Below are positions 7,981 to 18,440 of a stretch of 30,630 nucleotides of DNA, piece by piece. Source of the stretch: Branchiostoma floridae (Eukaryota; Chordata; Leptocardii; Amphioxiformes; Branchiostomatidae). The stretch lies in NCBI RefSeq assembly GCF_000003815.2, contig NW_023365821.1, forward strand, positions 7,330-37,959, read 5' to 3'. Numbering within the stretch: position 1 is the first letter of the stretch; each line of letters starts with the position of its first letter. Position numbers and translations under genes: made by a program. The notes under the pieces were generated by a model that saw only the letters and a list, made by a program, of their open reading frames with translations, searched no databases and had not been told where the DNA came from.

Positions 7981-9189
7981 TCTGCTATATTATTGGATGA
8001 TAAATGACAGGAGTTGGGTGATGAATGTATACCCTGCCGTACGCCGGGTGGAGAATGTCTTGATTAATAGTTTCAGAGGAACTCGTTCGATAGTAGGGAT
8101 AAGAAGTTGGCATTGCAAAAAAATCCTTATGTATCATCAACTGACGTATTGATATCTGGTAGTTGCTGACAGTGCAATGTACTTACATCTGACAAGATAA
8201 AAGAACAGGCTATTAACAGGTTCCCGAATGTATAAAATGTTGAGATTTAAACTACAATAGTAGTATTGCGAAGGCATGTGACAAGAGCTCATGTGTATAT
8301 AGCTACATGTACTAATGTCAACGCAAGTTTAATGAGAAATATCACTTCTCTCGTTAACAAATGCTGAGTCATAATAAGTCGCTTGCTTAATTGGTTACAA
8401 CTAACGTTTTCAGTACGCGTGAACAATATATGACAGTCTTCTAGTCTTACATAACTAAGAGAACAGCGAGCGTTGTGTAGTTTGACGTTGGATTTATCTA
8501 TTCTGTGTTATAAGAAGATCTGTGGCCGCAGATAGGATAAATCTTTAATATCGGTTTTGGCGGAAGCACTAGACGGGATCAAAGTTGGATGAGCCTAGCT
8601 TGGACACAAATCGGATATAGCCCAAAGCATTACGGACAAGATTTCCAGTTCTATCCGGCCCTTTTGAAATCTCCATCGGTCTTTTCTCTTTCATCTATGA
8701 TACATGCAGTTTTGTTGTAGCTACCGGGATCTGAGCTAGTTTCCTGGTCTTACTGTATTATTCAGTGCACTCGTGGCAAGTAAAATGATTTTCCTTTGGG
8801 TAAGTTTGATGTAGCATATACATAGAATCGTTCATATGTCGGAGATATGCGAAGAATAATTTTCATAGGGAAGAAGGAAATATTTCTTCATGCCTTGAAT
8901 ATGGTGCCGATTAAGGGTGGGTATCGTTTTTTTCTTAAAAAAACGGACCTGAAAAAAATCGGTGGCATTCCACTCCGGAAGCTCGAGTGTTTTTTTCTAA
9001 TTCTGATAGATGATAGTTTTGGGGATACAAAATGCAATCCGACTTTTCGCAAAGTTACCTCATTTGTCTTTTCGACAAGTTTTAAATCTTAGTATCCCAT
9101 ACGAATCCGCGACTAACAGACATTTTGAAAGGTACTTTGAAAATTCCGACCCTTGAAATACAGAGATTTGGTCACTTTTTATGGACCAC
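7981..9189. other. Intergenic DNA, nothing recognised
   Basis: I find no exon with convincing coding character, no repeat pair and no RNA gene. An 81-codon open frame at 8847-9092 is Lys/Phe-rich and looks like chance in AT-rich DNA. Confidence 0.6.
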
Positions 9190-9289
9190 NNNNNNNNNNN
9201 NNNNNNNNNNNNNNNNNNNNNNNNNNNNNNNNNNNNNNNNNNNNNNNNNNNNNNNNNNNNNNNNNNNNNNNNNNNNNNNNNNNNNNNNN
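9190..9289. other. Assembly gap (100 N)
   Basis: Exactly 100 N bases, which often denotes a gap of unknown size. The 142 bases after it, before the next gap, hold nothing recognisable. Confidence 0.99.
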
Positions 9290-9431
9290 AGGCTACATGG
9301 GTAAATTACTACAAATGACTCAAATGATAACAATGTTGACTGACGATTCTGATGACGTTTATGCACACACATTTGGTCTAGTTAAAAATTAATCCTGTGC
9401 CTAAAACATCATAGTTTCAAAATTCATACCA

Positions 9432-9537
9432 NNNNNNNNNNNNNNNNNNNNNNNNNNNNNNNNNNNNNNNNNNNNNNNNNNNNNNNNNNNNNNNNNNNNN
9501 NNNNNNNNNNNNNNNNNNNNNNNNNNNNNNNNNNNNN
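9432..9537. other. Assembly gap (106 N)
   Basis: 106 N bases, ending just before the LINE remnant. Confidence 0.99.
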
Positions 9538-9571
9538 TGCATTTAGGCTTCAACTTATGGTAACTTGATTC

Positions 9572-10119
9572 AAGCATACCTATGTATTCTCTGAGGAATT
9601 ACAATATGGTCGGAAAGTGCCAAAGAAGTGGTGATTGGAGAATTGACTGTCCCTTGGGAGGACAATGTAGATGCTGCCATGAGCATGATGAGAGGAAGCT
9701 GACCAAGTATGCAGAGTTGTGTGGAGTACTAGTATGTAAAGACAGAGGGTGGAAAGCTTCATGCTACCCATTTGAAGTCAGCTGCCGGGGTTTTGCTGCA
9801 ACATCCTTTTAAAAATGGTTGAGAGTGCTAGGGTGCAAAAGGAAGGAAATCAAGTCTATCACAAGAGCTGCAGTAGAAGCGGCTGAAACGGGTTCTGCAT
9901 GGATCTGGAACAAATACATCCAGGTCAAAAAAGGCTGAGACATAGCCATTCTGTAACTCACCAGTGGGAGGTGGTGTACCAAGCATATATTGATCTTAAT
10001 GGGCCGAAATTCCCAACGACGGGTGGTGATCAACTGATGATCCCACTGGTGAGGCACACAATAACATCAAGTGTGTATAATTCAACTTAAAGCATACCTA
10101 TGTAATCTCTGAGGAATTA
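9572..10119 (+). mobile_element. 5'-truncated LINE insertion flanked by a 30-base direct repeat
   Basis: Copies of a 30-base sequence (AAGCATACCTATGT, one mismatch, GAGGAATTA) lie at 9572-9601 and 10090-10119. The DNA between them starts directly in the coding remnant of a retrotransposon endonuclease domain and ends in about 150 bases of non-coding sequence. This is the structure expected of target-primed reverse transcription with 5' truncation, the repeats being the target-site duplication. A 30-base duplication is long but possible. An alternative is that the repeats belong to an older local duplication. Confidence 0.6.
9613..9938 (+). pseudogene. LINE restriction-like endonuclease (RLE) domain remnant
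   Basis: This encodes the C-terminal end of an R2/NeSL/R4-type non-LTR retrotransposon polyprotein, which nicks target DNA for reverse transcription. Visible motifs, in order: GELTVPWEDNVDAA (9637-9678), RKLTKYAEL, then GWKASCYPFEVSCRGFAATS, then a lower-scoring tail ending in SAWIWNKY. The E-L-T-V-P-W-E, K-x-x-K-Y and EV-x-C-RGF phrases are hallmarks of the family. It is broken: a one-base deletion near 9675-9680 shifts the frame between the first and second motif, and a TAA interrupts at 9810-9812. No reverse transcriptase or zinc-finger part remains. Certainly non-functional. Confidence 0.75.
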
Positions 10120-10299
10120 TTATAATACCTGCTTCTGGAGTGGAATGGCCCAGGTCCAGTAATGGTTCTATCTTTAACATTGGCCTATCAAGTTAAGTAT
10201 TCTTTTTACCATGCTCTATCTTTTCTAAGGTTTAGAAATGACAATCTCGACAAATGTTACAGCATGCACATATGCAGGAGGTCCGTAACTTAAGTACTG
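10120..10299. other. Short intergenic stretch
   Basis: Nothing recognised between the LINE remnant and the CpG-containing 5' region of the next gene. Confidence 0.5.
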
Positions 10300-10507
10300 T
10301 TGCAAGCCGTCCCTGCTGTTTCACTTAATCCGCCAGAAGTCGCTCCTACGACGAGACGCCATTGCCTGGTTACCGTGACGTCACCACTCGACTTCAGTTC
10401 CAGGCAGGCTCCAGTGAAAGAGTTTGTTTTGCTCGATAGTTTATCAAAAATAGTCTGTATTTGGAAGTATGCTGGCTCGGGGGTAGCGGAATTACGACAT
10501 AAGCTTG
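10300..10507 (+). other. Probable promoter and non-coding first exon of the four-TM gene
   Basis: The segment is CpG-richer than its surroundings and ends at a strong donor, CTTG|GTAAGT, at 10508. A good acceptor (pyrimidine tract then CCCCAG) ends at 11000, before the coding exon. Joining 10507 to 11001 puts an in-frame TAA a few codons upstream of the ATG at 11038, which supports that ATG as the true start and this exon as untranslated. The left boundary is not defined by the sequence. Confidence 0.4.
10376..10383. promoter_or_regulatory. Perfect CRE palindrome TGACGTCA
   Basis: The full CREB/ATF palindrome occurs in GGTTACCGTGACGTCACC context, upstream of the probable first exon's donor. 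Its position inside a CpG-containing stretch upstream of a gene makes a promoter role plausible. Confidence 0.45.
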
Positions 10508-11037
10508 GTAAGTCCCGTGAATCACGCCTAAACGGTAGAATCGAAGGTTTTGGCAGCCGGTATAAAGCATTGCTCTAGCGCTCTGACTCTGAGAAAATGT
10601 TGCACAAAATTCTACCCCCCTCCCCACATATACATAAGGTGGGAGACTTTGTTTTGCGTGCAGCACAACTTTTCTTCCTCGGTTCCCATTCGTTCAATGT
10701 GAATACGTCCAGCTTTCTAAATGTTCACCTATCATCCAGGAACTGAGTTGTCACTGTTATATTCCAGTTTTGCTTTTAATTAGTATTTGGTTGACTGATA
10801 ATGATTATAGTTTACGTTTAACGCTTTAAGTGACAGTTCAGTTAAGTTAGTGCGATGTAGAGACGGCTAGGAAATTGAAGCAGTAAGATTTGTATCACAT
10901 ATCTCCTTTCAATTAAACCTTTTTCTGTTGAACAAATAACACGTGTAGCACTACTGCCACAGTGCTATAACATTACATGTTTTCCTTCATTTTACCCCAG
11001 TTCTGCACAGTACCACTATAACTGCAGTCCTGTCACC

Positions 11038-14000
11038 ATGTGGTACTACTGCTGGCCCCACAGTGTGTACCACCTCATCCGATGGTTCCCCAAGACAAAC
11101 AGGCTGAAGATGTGAGTACACTAGACGGTTCCTTCTTGTAACCAAAACTCAACAATTGACATACATGTACAATGGTTTGTTCTTTAATCATAATAATATT
11201 AAAAAATAATATCATAGACACTTTTGATATATTATAACGTTAACATCCTTAATAATTTTTTGTAATTTTTATGTGATATATGGTATATGCAACATTACAC
11301 ACTTGTCATACCTGTGCTAACATACCAGCTGGTGCTTATACAGCAATTACACTTTTCTTTGACACATACATACCATAATTTACACACATGGTAAAATGTT
11401 GTACAAAATTGTGTGCGCATTTTGTAAAGTTGTAAAAAGTATGTACAATGTAAGTACAATGTCTTATTGAATTTGTGATTGTCCCTGATACTGATGTCAC
11501 AATTAATCCAAAACTGGGCCCACCCGAGATGTTTGTATAAAGGGAACATAAAAGTGTCAATCAAGGATTATACAAAAATGATGAATATTTGTTTTTTACA
11601 TTTTGTGTGTTCTGTTGTGTTGTCCTTTAAAATTATGTTTCCAACCGGGTCCCAGTTTTGAAATGGGACTAAAGCATTTATGATTAGTTGGACACAGGTC
11701 ATATTCTTGTTCACACTACAAGACATAACTTTCTACCCTCATCCCCTCAGCCGTATTGTGGTGACTATCTTCACCTGTGCCCTGCTGGCTCCACAATTCT
11801 TTGTGTTGACCAGGTAAGTTCATTAACTTCTCATCTTTCCTATTATTGTTTTTATCTAGCATACATTTGGAACAAGAGATAGCTAAGTGTACATGAAGCC
11901 TTTTATTTGGTAACAGTTGCATGATGTTATTGATTTTATGTGGTCATATTGCTAAACTCCACTTTGTAAGGTTGCAACTATGNNNNNNNNNNNNNNNNNN
12001 NNNNNNNNNNNNNNNNNNNNNNNNNNNNNNNNNNNNNNNNNNNNNNNNNNNNNNNNNNNNNNNNNNNNNNNNNNNNNNNNNNTTGGCTCTGGCTGTTTTA
12101 CTTAATAATATGTGTTTTTAAGCATTTACATCAGACTTACTATTTTGTGCATTTTCATAAGAAATTAAGAAAATGGCACAAAAACATGTAAAAAACGGCT
12201 GGAGCCAAATCTGTGCTCGGAAAGTATTTAATGTTAATCATTTATTGAACAGTTGTTGGACATGTTCCTTGAACTGCTAGGCTGTTGTTGTTTACTGTTT
12301 ATCTTTGTTTACCAGAGAGCAGAGCACTCGGTACTGTGGGCAGCAGTTGTTTGACCTGCTAGTGGCCTCCATCGTTTTCACCTTCTGTATGATAGGTAAG
12401 GAAGTTTTTCAGAGAACCATGTAATGTTGAGGGAAACAATTTCTATACTAGGTAGCACATGTTTCTACTAGGTAGCTTCAAGAATGGACAATGCTTGTAG
12501 CTAGATGTACAAATGTTAGGTGTAATATATTGCTCAGTCAGTGTAACATAACCAGCTGCTGCTGATGTGCTGCATGTCTACAAAGCCGTTGTTTTATGCT
12601 GAGGTGTGTGTGTTTCTTATACCAGCTATACAGATGCAGTTGGGTAGTTCTCTTAATTTTTTTATTCCATCTGCCAACCTTAAATGATAGACAGCGTAAA
12701 CAATAGTCAAGACTTGTGCAGTTCAGTTTATTTCATACAGATTAAACCACATTCTCTGCAGGTTTTACGTTCCTGTTTGCGCTGATGGACCCTGTGCCAC
12801 GGGAAGTCAAACTGGCCTTCCACGTCTTTGGCCTGGCTTCATTTGTGCTGGGTTTAATCTACACAGTACAGACAGCCACTGGGGAGGAATGTGTAGGTTT
12901 CTTTTCCTTTTTGTTCTTTTATTGTCGGTTGAGGAAATGTGCTCTTTTTGCTATTCACCTGTATGTTTACTCAGTTTGTAGAGTTAGTAGGCCTTAAAAG
13001 TGACACCGCTGTTTATATAAATGTCTTGATATGTTTAGACTGTTCACTACAGTGTGTCATACTATATCTCATGTTAATGGTATGTCTGTATCATCTGTCA
13101 GGTAGGATTTAAGGAGATCCATCTTCCTAACTGCACTGTTTTCCTTTGTTGTTTCCGTTGTTGCAGAGAAACAACACCCCAGAGTTGTACTACTTGTCAC
13201 TGGCCTTCACAATCATGGCCATGGTCACAGCTGGTTAGTAGGGCTTTCATTTCTGAGTCATTTAAGGTTTCTANNNNNNNNNNNNNNNNNNNNNNNNNNN
13301 NNNNNNNNNNNNNNNNNNNNNNNNNNNNNNNNNNNNNNNNNNNNNNNNNNNNNNNNNNNNNNNNNNNNNNNNNTCATTGGGCTCAGATCAGCATGAGGGT
13401 CTAGATGTATAAAACGATTCTACTTACATTTTATACAAATGCATTATCATAACAGATTCACTGTATTTATGACATTATTCAATACCAGGATATTGAGGGA
13501 CATTGTAGAACACCAGTCTAGTGCATTGCTTATTAACAAGAAAGGTTTCTCTAGATTTGAAAATGTCTTCCTTTATATATAACGTTATATATATATGGAA
13601 CATTTTGTAAGAATACTAGGGGATATTTATTTCGAATCAATATTTTAAGTACTATGATCGCTCTATCATTATGATAGTACTACATGTATTGTCTGGCAAG
13701 ATACAGGAAATTGATAAAAACTCTGAGGGGCAAATCAATCTGGCTATCAATTTATCAATGACTAAAAAATATGACCAACATACACATGTACTAAACAGTT
13801 CATCATGATCATAGCATGGGAGCAACTGAAGCTACATACACCACTATCAGCAGTAGAACCATATAATGTTTTAATACTCATCTGCATGCATAAATGTGTC
13901 CCTCCTCGTTTTAAGACATAGCAGTTACGACCATCCGAGTGGAAAATGTTGGCCTTGAACAGGTATGGTCCCAATATGCATAGCGTGAACAATTCATATT

Positions 14001-14325
14001 AAACTAAGCATTCCTTCATATGATATCGTCATTAAATGCACAGTGTGATATTACGACACCTATAAAACACAGGTCAATTTAATGCCCTCTCCCTGACAGC
14101 TTTCATACGTAAATGATGTAAAAAGCACTGATGTAGAAACACAAGATGTTTTCTAGTAAAATCCACTGGGTCTGAAAGATTGAATAAATTAGCCATCAGG
14201 AAAATGGATAGGTCTATTATATTGATCGCTTCTGTTGATGTGTCACTTTAGGGGCTCCAGTTTCAAGGTTACTTTACAAGGCATTTTCAGCAGGAAGTCT
14301 TGTCTTCATTTTTGTGCACCTATGA
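11038..14325 (+). CDS. Small four-TM membrane protein, six coding exons, family not recognised
   Basis: Coding exons 11038-11111, 11751-11813, 12316-12395, 12762-12892, 13167-13233 and 14252-14325 join with consistent phases (2, 2, 1, 0, 1) at GT/AG sites into a 162-residue protein. Hydrophobic segments: TM1 about 26-45, TM2 57-80, TM3 90-111, TM4 122-139. The N-terminus is short and aromatic/basic (MWYYCWPHSVYHL), suggesting N-in. Loop 1 has C53 (RYCGQQ) and loop 3 has C116 followed by the sequon NNT (118-120), so both cysteines and the sequon would be luminal or extracellular. The last exon could instead start at 14291, giving 149 residues with the same TGA. ATG context ACCATG is strong. 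Gaps at 11983-12082 and 13274-13373 lie in introns but could hide an exon. I do not recognise the family; tetraspan topology alone does not assign a function. Confidence 0.75.
11983..12082. other. Assembly gap (100 N) in intron 2 of the four-TM gene
   Basis: 100 N bases inside the intron between exons ending at 11813 and starting at 12316. The exon phases on both sides fit, so no coding exon needs to be missing. Confidence 0.99.
13274..13373. other. Assembly gap (100 N) in the last intron of the four-TM gene
   Basis: 100 N bases, 40 bases after the donor at 13234. An additional or alternative exon could be hidden here. Confidence 0.99.
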
Positions 14326-15849
14326 CCACAGTAAGTGCATCTTATAGATCAGATCGTGCAGTGACTTTTACTTGGTTTGAAATTTTTTAAAAATTGATCC
14401 CCTCCTGCGATGCCTTGTGTGTTTTGTACAGTACTTACAATCATAGTGGTAACCTTGAGCGTACATGTACAATGTAGTTGGTAAGTGATAAAAGGCTATC
14501 ACACTAGTGTCACTTTCTACACTAAGCAGGAACCAAAGACTTATTGGGTATGATACCATGTTTCGTCACCTCAAATTGTCTCTAGTTTGAAGTTGTAAAT
14601 TTACAACCTTTCTTTCATCCTTTTTTCATAATGCTTGCATTAGATTTGAAGCCTGCTTGGCATTGCCATCCATAGAATATACTTGCCTATTTTCACGACT
14701 ACTCCTTGATTTCCATGTACTGTTACATTGTTTTGTACAATGTTGGAACAAAAAGGTATGATGCCAGATATATATAACACATTCTTCAAAGAAAAATAAT
14801 GCAATACAGCATGGCAATGATTTGTCAGTGTCATAACACGGCACTCCTGCCAAAGCTGTCAGCAGCAAAAGGTCGTCTGATGGTACTGAGTATAAATTGG
14901 CTACTTGAAGAAACTTTATTGACTAAAATAAGACAGATTTGTCTTACATATCAAGTTTGGAAAAATGGCCTTGGCTGACATCCAGCCAAAAGTATTGAAT
15001 GTCTGATAGCAAGAACTACTGTGAATTCATTTACTTTTGCTGTGATTTTACCAGGTATTTCATGGGAGGAGGAAAAAGGTTTTTCTTATATATCATATTA
15101 CATTTGAAGCAATTTGGTACAACACTTAGTAATAAATTGAAAACAAATATCAATTATCATGATTTGCAGTGCATATCACCACAGCAAAAGTTTCACATCA
15201 AAAGATGTATCACAAAGAATAATTCATATTTCCATTTCACACACTGTCATAATTATCCTTCATATGAAATCATATTCTGCACTATTAACACAGAGTTTGG
15301 ATTGGGAAAGCTCATACAAGATTAAACTGAATGGATTGTAGGGAAAAAAATCTAAAATCTCATATCAAATTTTTTTTACCACACTTCATTTTTTCTGCAG
15401 CATTTCGAACATAACCTATCATAGCTAATCATTTACCATTAAGCAACTTTACAACAAACCAATGTCAACAACCTTATACTATAGGGCCAGGATACTTGAC
15501 ATTCATAGTTTGCATGAATATGATAACTGGTTTTCATTTTCTATTTACATTATGAGAAGGACTGGGGTAAGGACCAGTAATTCAAATAACAAAATGAAAC
15601 ATGCAAAATCTAACTTTTAGCAGAGTCTGTCTTCACTCTTCAGTATACATAATAGAGAGAAACAGTGAGCATGGTAACATGGTAATATCGTGGAGAACTT
15701 AACACTTTGTATTTCTTGCTATATAGTACAATTATATAAATTTTTCATGTGCATTTTCCATGTTTCTAAATCCTCTTATACTTGTTTTGTCCCCTGAAGA
15801 ATAGTCTATATGTCCACAGCATACATGCCATGCCATTTGGATGTGCCAC
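14326..15849. other. Convergent intergenic region (two 3' ends)
   Basis: This lies between the stop of the four-TM gene (+) and the stop of the syntaxin (-), so it should contain both 3' UTRs. AATAAA on the plus strand occurs near 15131 and its complement TTTATT near 14913, but neither is clearly tied to a transcript. A GTAAGT directly after the four-TM stop (14331) could be a 3'-UTR donor or chance. Otherwise AT-rich with no gene. Confidence 0.5.
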
Positions 15850-17176
15850 CTAGTTCTTGACGGACAGGTAAACAATAAGAGCAATGATGCCCCCCACAAC
15901 AAGCAGCACCACCAACAGACAGCACATCTTCTTTCTTGCCTTTTTCTACGAGAAAAAAACAACAACATTTAAACTGCATGAATATATTAAGTTAAAAAAA
16001 TATCATTATTAAGGTGATGAAAAATGTCAATCTTTATGCTCTGCCATTATTATGGCTTCTTCATTTAACTCAGGAATGTCTAGTTTATGCCTTGTGCACT
16101 TTTGGCATTTCCAGCATGCCTGAGGTATTATTTTGTAACAGCAGTGCTGAGTAAACTTGGCATGATACGTCACTGTGACCTTTCACTACAGCCAATGACT
16201 GATTTTAGTCATATTTGCTGGCCATTCATGTGTATAATTACCTTTTAAATTAGTAAATTTGTCAAACAGAAAGAGCAGGAGTTGTAGATTTCTGTCTGAA
16301 CATGCAGAAATATCTGGCGGCTCTAGAAATATGTTGCTATTTCATTTCTAGTCAGTGACAGATGCCAAATGGCACACATGTATATATCCCCCGTCGGAAT
16401 GACAAATAGGCTCTTGTCAATAAAGCAATTTTCCAAATATTTCAACACACAAGCTTAGCACTATGACCTTACTCCCTCTGGGCAAGCATACGTCAAACAA
16501 CAGGGCTGGGCACAAGTTTTACTTTGCAATAAGTTACAGACTATGTTGAATAAGTTACAGACTCTGGTGATATGAATAGCACAGCATTCTCCATTTTTTT
16601 TCAGCAATCCAAACACTAACAATAATATATGGAGATGGCAGTGATTTTAATCCAGTGAGACTTTCCATGTTGACACAACTGGTATCATCATCAGGTAAGG
16701 AACCATTTCACACACACATATTAGTTTGATAAGGGCCACTAACTGATGTGTCTACATCCTCCTGGAAATTACCAACACCCAGAACTGATGAGGATGGGGA
16801 TGTGAAATTCAAGGAAGTCTGATAGAAGTCAGAGTCTGTAAGGATGTGATAAGGATGCGATAAGATTGGTACGTCCCCCTTTCAAAGAGCAAATGAATTG
16901 TAAGACTGTTTCATAATTGGAATATAATGTAAGAATGTACGATTTACATGAGTACAAAATATGCAAAGTGCAAAACAATTGTTCTTTGTCTATGAAATTT
17001 GTTGAGTGATCTATCAAATCTTTTCTTGCTGAATTGCTCATTGGTCGCAGCCTCTATGACGTGAGAAGTAGGTGTAAACTTAGCAGACTTTACCTGATAT
17101 TGGCTGGCCTTCTCCAGCTGTTTGTTCCCTGATTCCACATTGCCGTAGGCTTTCTCTACATTCGCCTCTATGGTAT
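15850..17176 (-). CDS. Syntaxin 7/12-like endosomal Qa-SNARE, last two coding exons
   Basis: Penultimate exon 17094-17176 (acceptor TTACAG, donor GTAAAG) encodes the C-terminal half of a SNARE helix, (D)TIEANVEKAYGNVESG then NKQLEKASQYQ. The terminal exon 15850-15945 (acceptor CGTAG) encodes KKARKKMCC followed by a Leu/Val/Ile-rich tail anchor and VYLSVKN-stop. Phases match (1 into the first, 0 between). IEANVE plus the basic-Cys-Cys membrane entry is typical of endosomal syntaxins 7/12/13, which drive early and late endosome fusion with Qb, Qc and R-SNARE partners. The Q-layer residue, the N-terminal Habc domain and the start codon are not in the visible exons. The intron between them (15946-17093) holds no other exon. 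I cannot separate STX7 from STX12 on 59 residues, so no symbol is given. Confidence 0.85.
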
Positions 17177-17689
17177 CTGTAACAACAGGTTTCAGCAGTG
17201 ATGGAAGATAAGTCATGGCAAGAAGAAAGTAGGACAGTACTTAGGGGGATACGGATAAGTCTACCTGTGGATAAACGCAAGACTGCAACTCTATGAAAGC
17301 ATTTACCTAGTAAGTCTTGCTGATCTTTTGACTCTATCTTTCCTGAGGAGCTTTAGCGCATTGCCAATTGGGAAATAATGTGTCTGTAGCAAAGCCACAA
17401 GCTGTGTTAATACATAAGGTATGTTTAACACATTGGAAATTTGATGCAAGAGACCAAGGCAAGAAAATGGTGCTTTCAGCCCAGTGAATATTACAGAGAG
17501 ATTTGTATCATTGGTACGACAAGGTAGAAAGATTATTTCCACCATGTCAGAAACAGTGAAAAGGCTAGGTACTAGTAGACTATTCCTATATACACATGAT
17601 CAAAAATTCTACTGAGCCAAAGAATCTTTGAATATGGCAGCTAGGCAAATAGCAGATATCACTAACAGATGCACAGGCAGAAAAAGATC

Positions 17690-18440
17690 ATTATCTCCAT
17701 GAAAAATGGAGATGTAGTTTTGGGTGTGTCTGTGTGTGTGTGTGTGTATGTGTGTGTGTGTGTCTGTCTGTGTGTCCGGATTATTGTAATGAGCAACAAG
17801 AACCTCTCGATGGGTTACAATGATATTCGGTACGTAAGTAGGTGTTGGGAAGACAAAGGTCAAGGTCAATTTTGGGCCCCCTGGTATGTGACCTTAGTAC
17901 TGCAGCACAAATTCATTTTCTGGATCTTTTGAACTGCATGTGCTATGGTCTTGATTTTTGGATGGCAGATAGCTTGTGACATAAGGAATATGTGGTATAT
18001 ATTTTGGCCAGGTTGCTCTGGAACTGCAGGGGCATTTTAGTCAAAATCTTCTAAGGAGGATAACTGAAGAAGGGAACAGCACATTTACATGATATTTGGT
18101 ATGTAGGTACATGTAGCTTAGACAGAGATGCACATCAGAAAGTGCAAATTATGCAAACTGACACTTAATTTGCATATTTAATCAGGAAATATCTGTATTT
18201 GTAGTGTTTCCTTTATAGAACTCAAATACATGTAATATATGTTGTTTGTGGCAGGTGGAACATTAGCAGATACCAATTATGCAAATAAGTCCCTAATTTG
18301 CATAATCAATGTAAAATGCCAAAATTCAATGATGTGGTAAATGATTGGACAATCAACATAGTGACCAGCATAGGTTACTTACAGGTGTACATAACGAAGC
18401 ATATATTATGCAAATGTGGAAGTCATTTACATAATCGAAC
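17690..18440. repeat. Dispersed-repeat-like block with a 128-base sub-period
   Basis: The block begins near GAGATGTAGTTTTGGGTGTG and runs through a TG tract and the phrase GAAGACAAAGGTCAAGGTCA. It ends in about three diverged tandem modules with ATGCAAA octamers at 18151, 18279 and 18408 (steps of 128 and 129). The first two modules have an inverted ATTTGCAT 17 bases after the first octamer start. A GGTAnGTnnGTA phrase recurs near 17830 and 18098. The style is that of an interspersed marine-invertebrate repeat with internal satellite-like units. Confidence 0.5.
17723..17776. repeat. (TG)n microsatellite, interrupted
   Basis: About 54 bases of TG units with a few TC and TA interruptions, embedded in the dispersed repeat. 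Confidence 0.9.

Noticed and set aside
12785-12997. Single-exon 70-codon plus-strand frame starting MDPVPREVK
   Set aside because: It is the internal part of exon 4 of the four-TM gene read on into the intron; the ATG is an internal Met.
17669-17932. Open frames across the TG microsatellite on both strands
   Set aside because: Val/Cys and Thr/His runs are low-complexity translations of the repeat.
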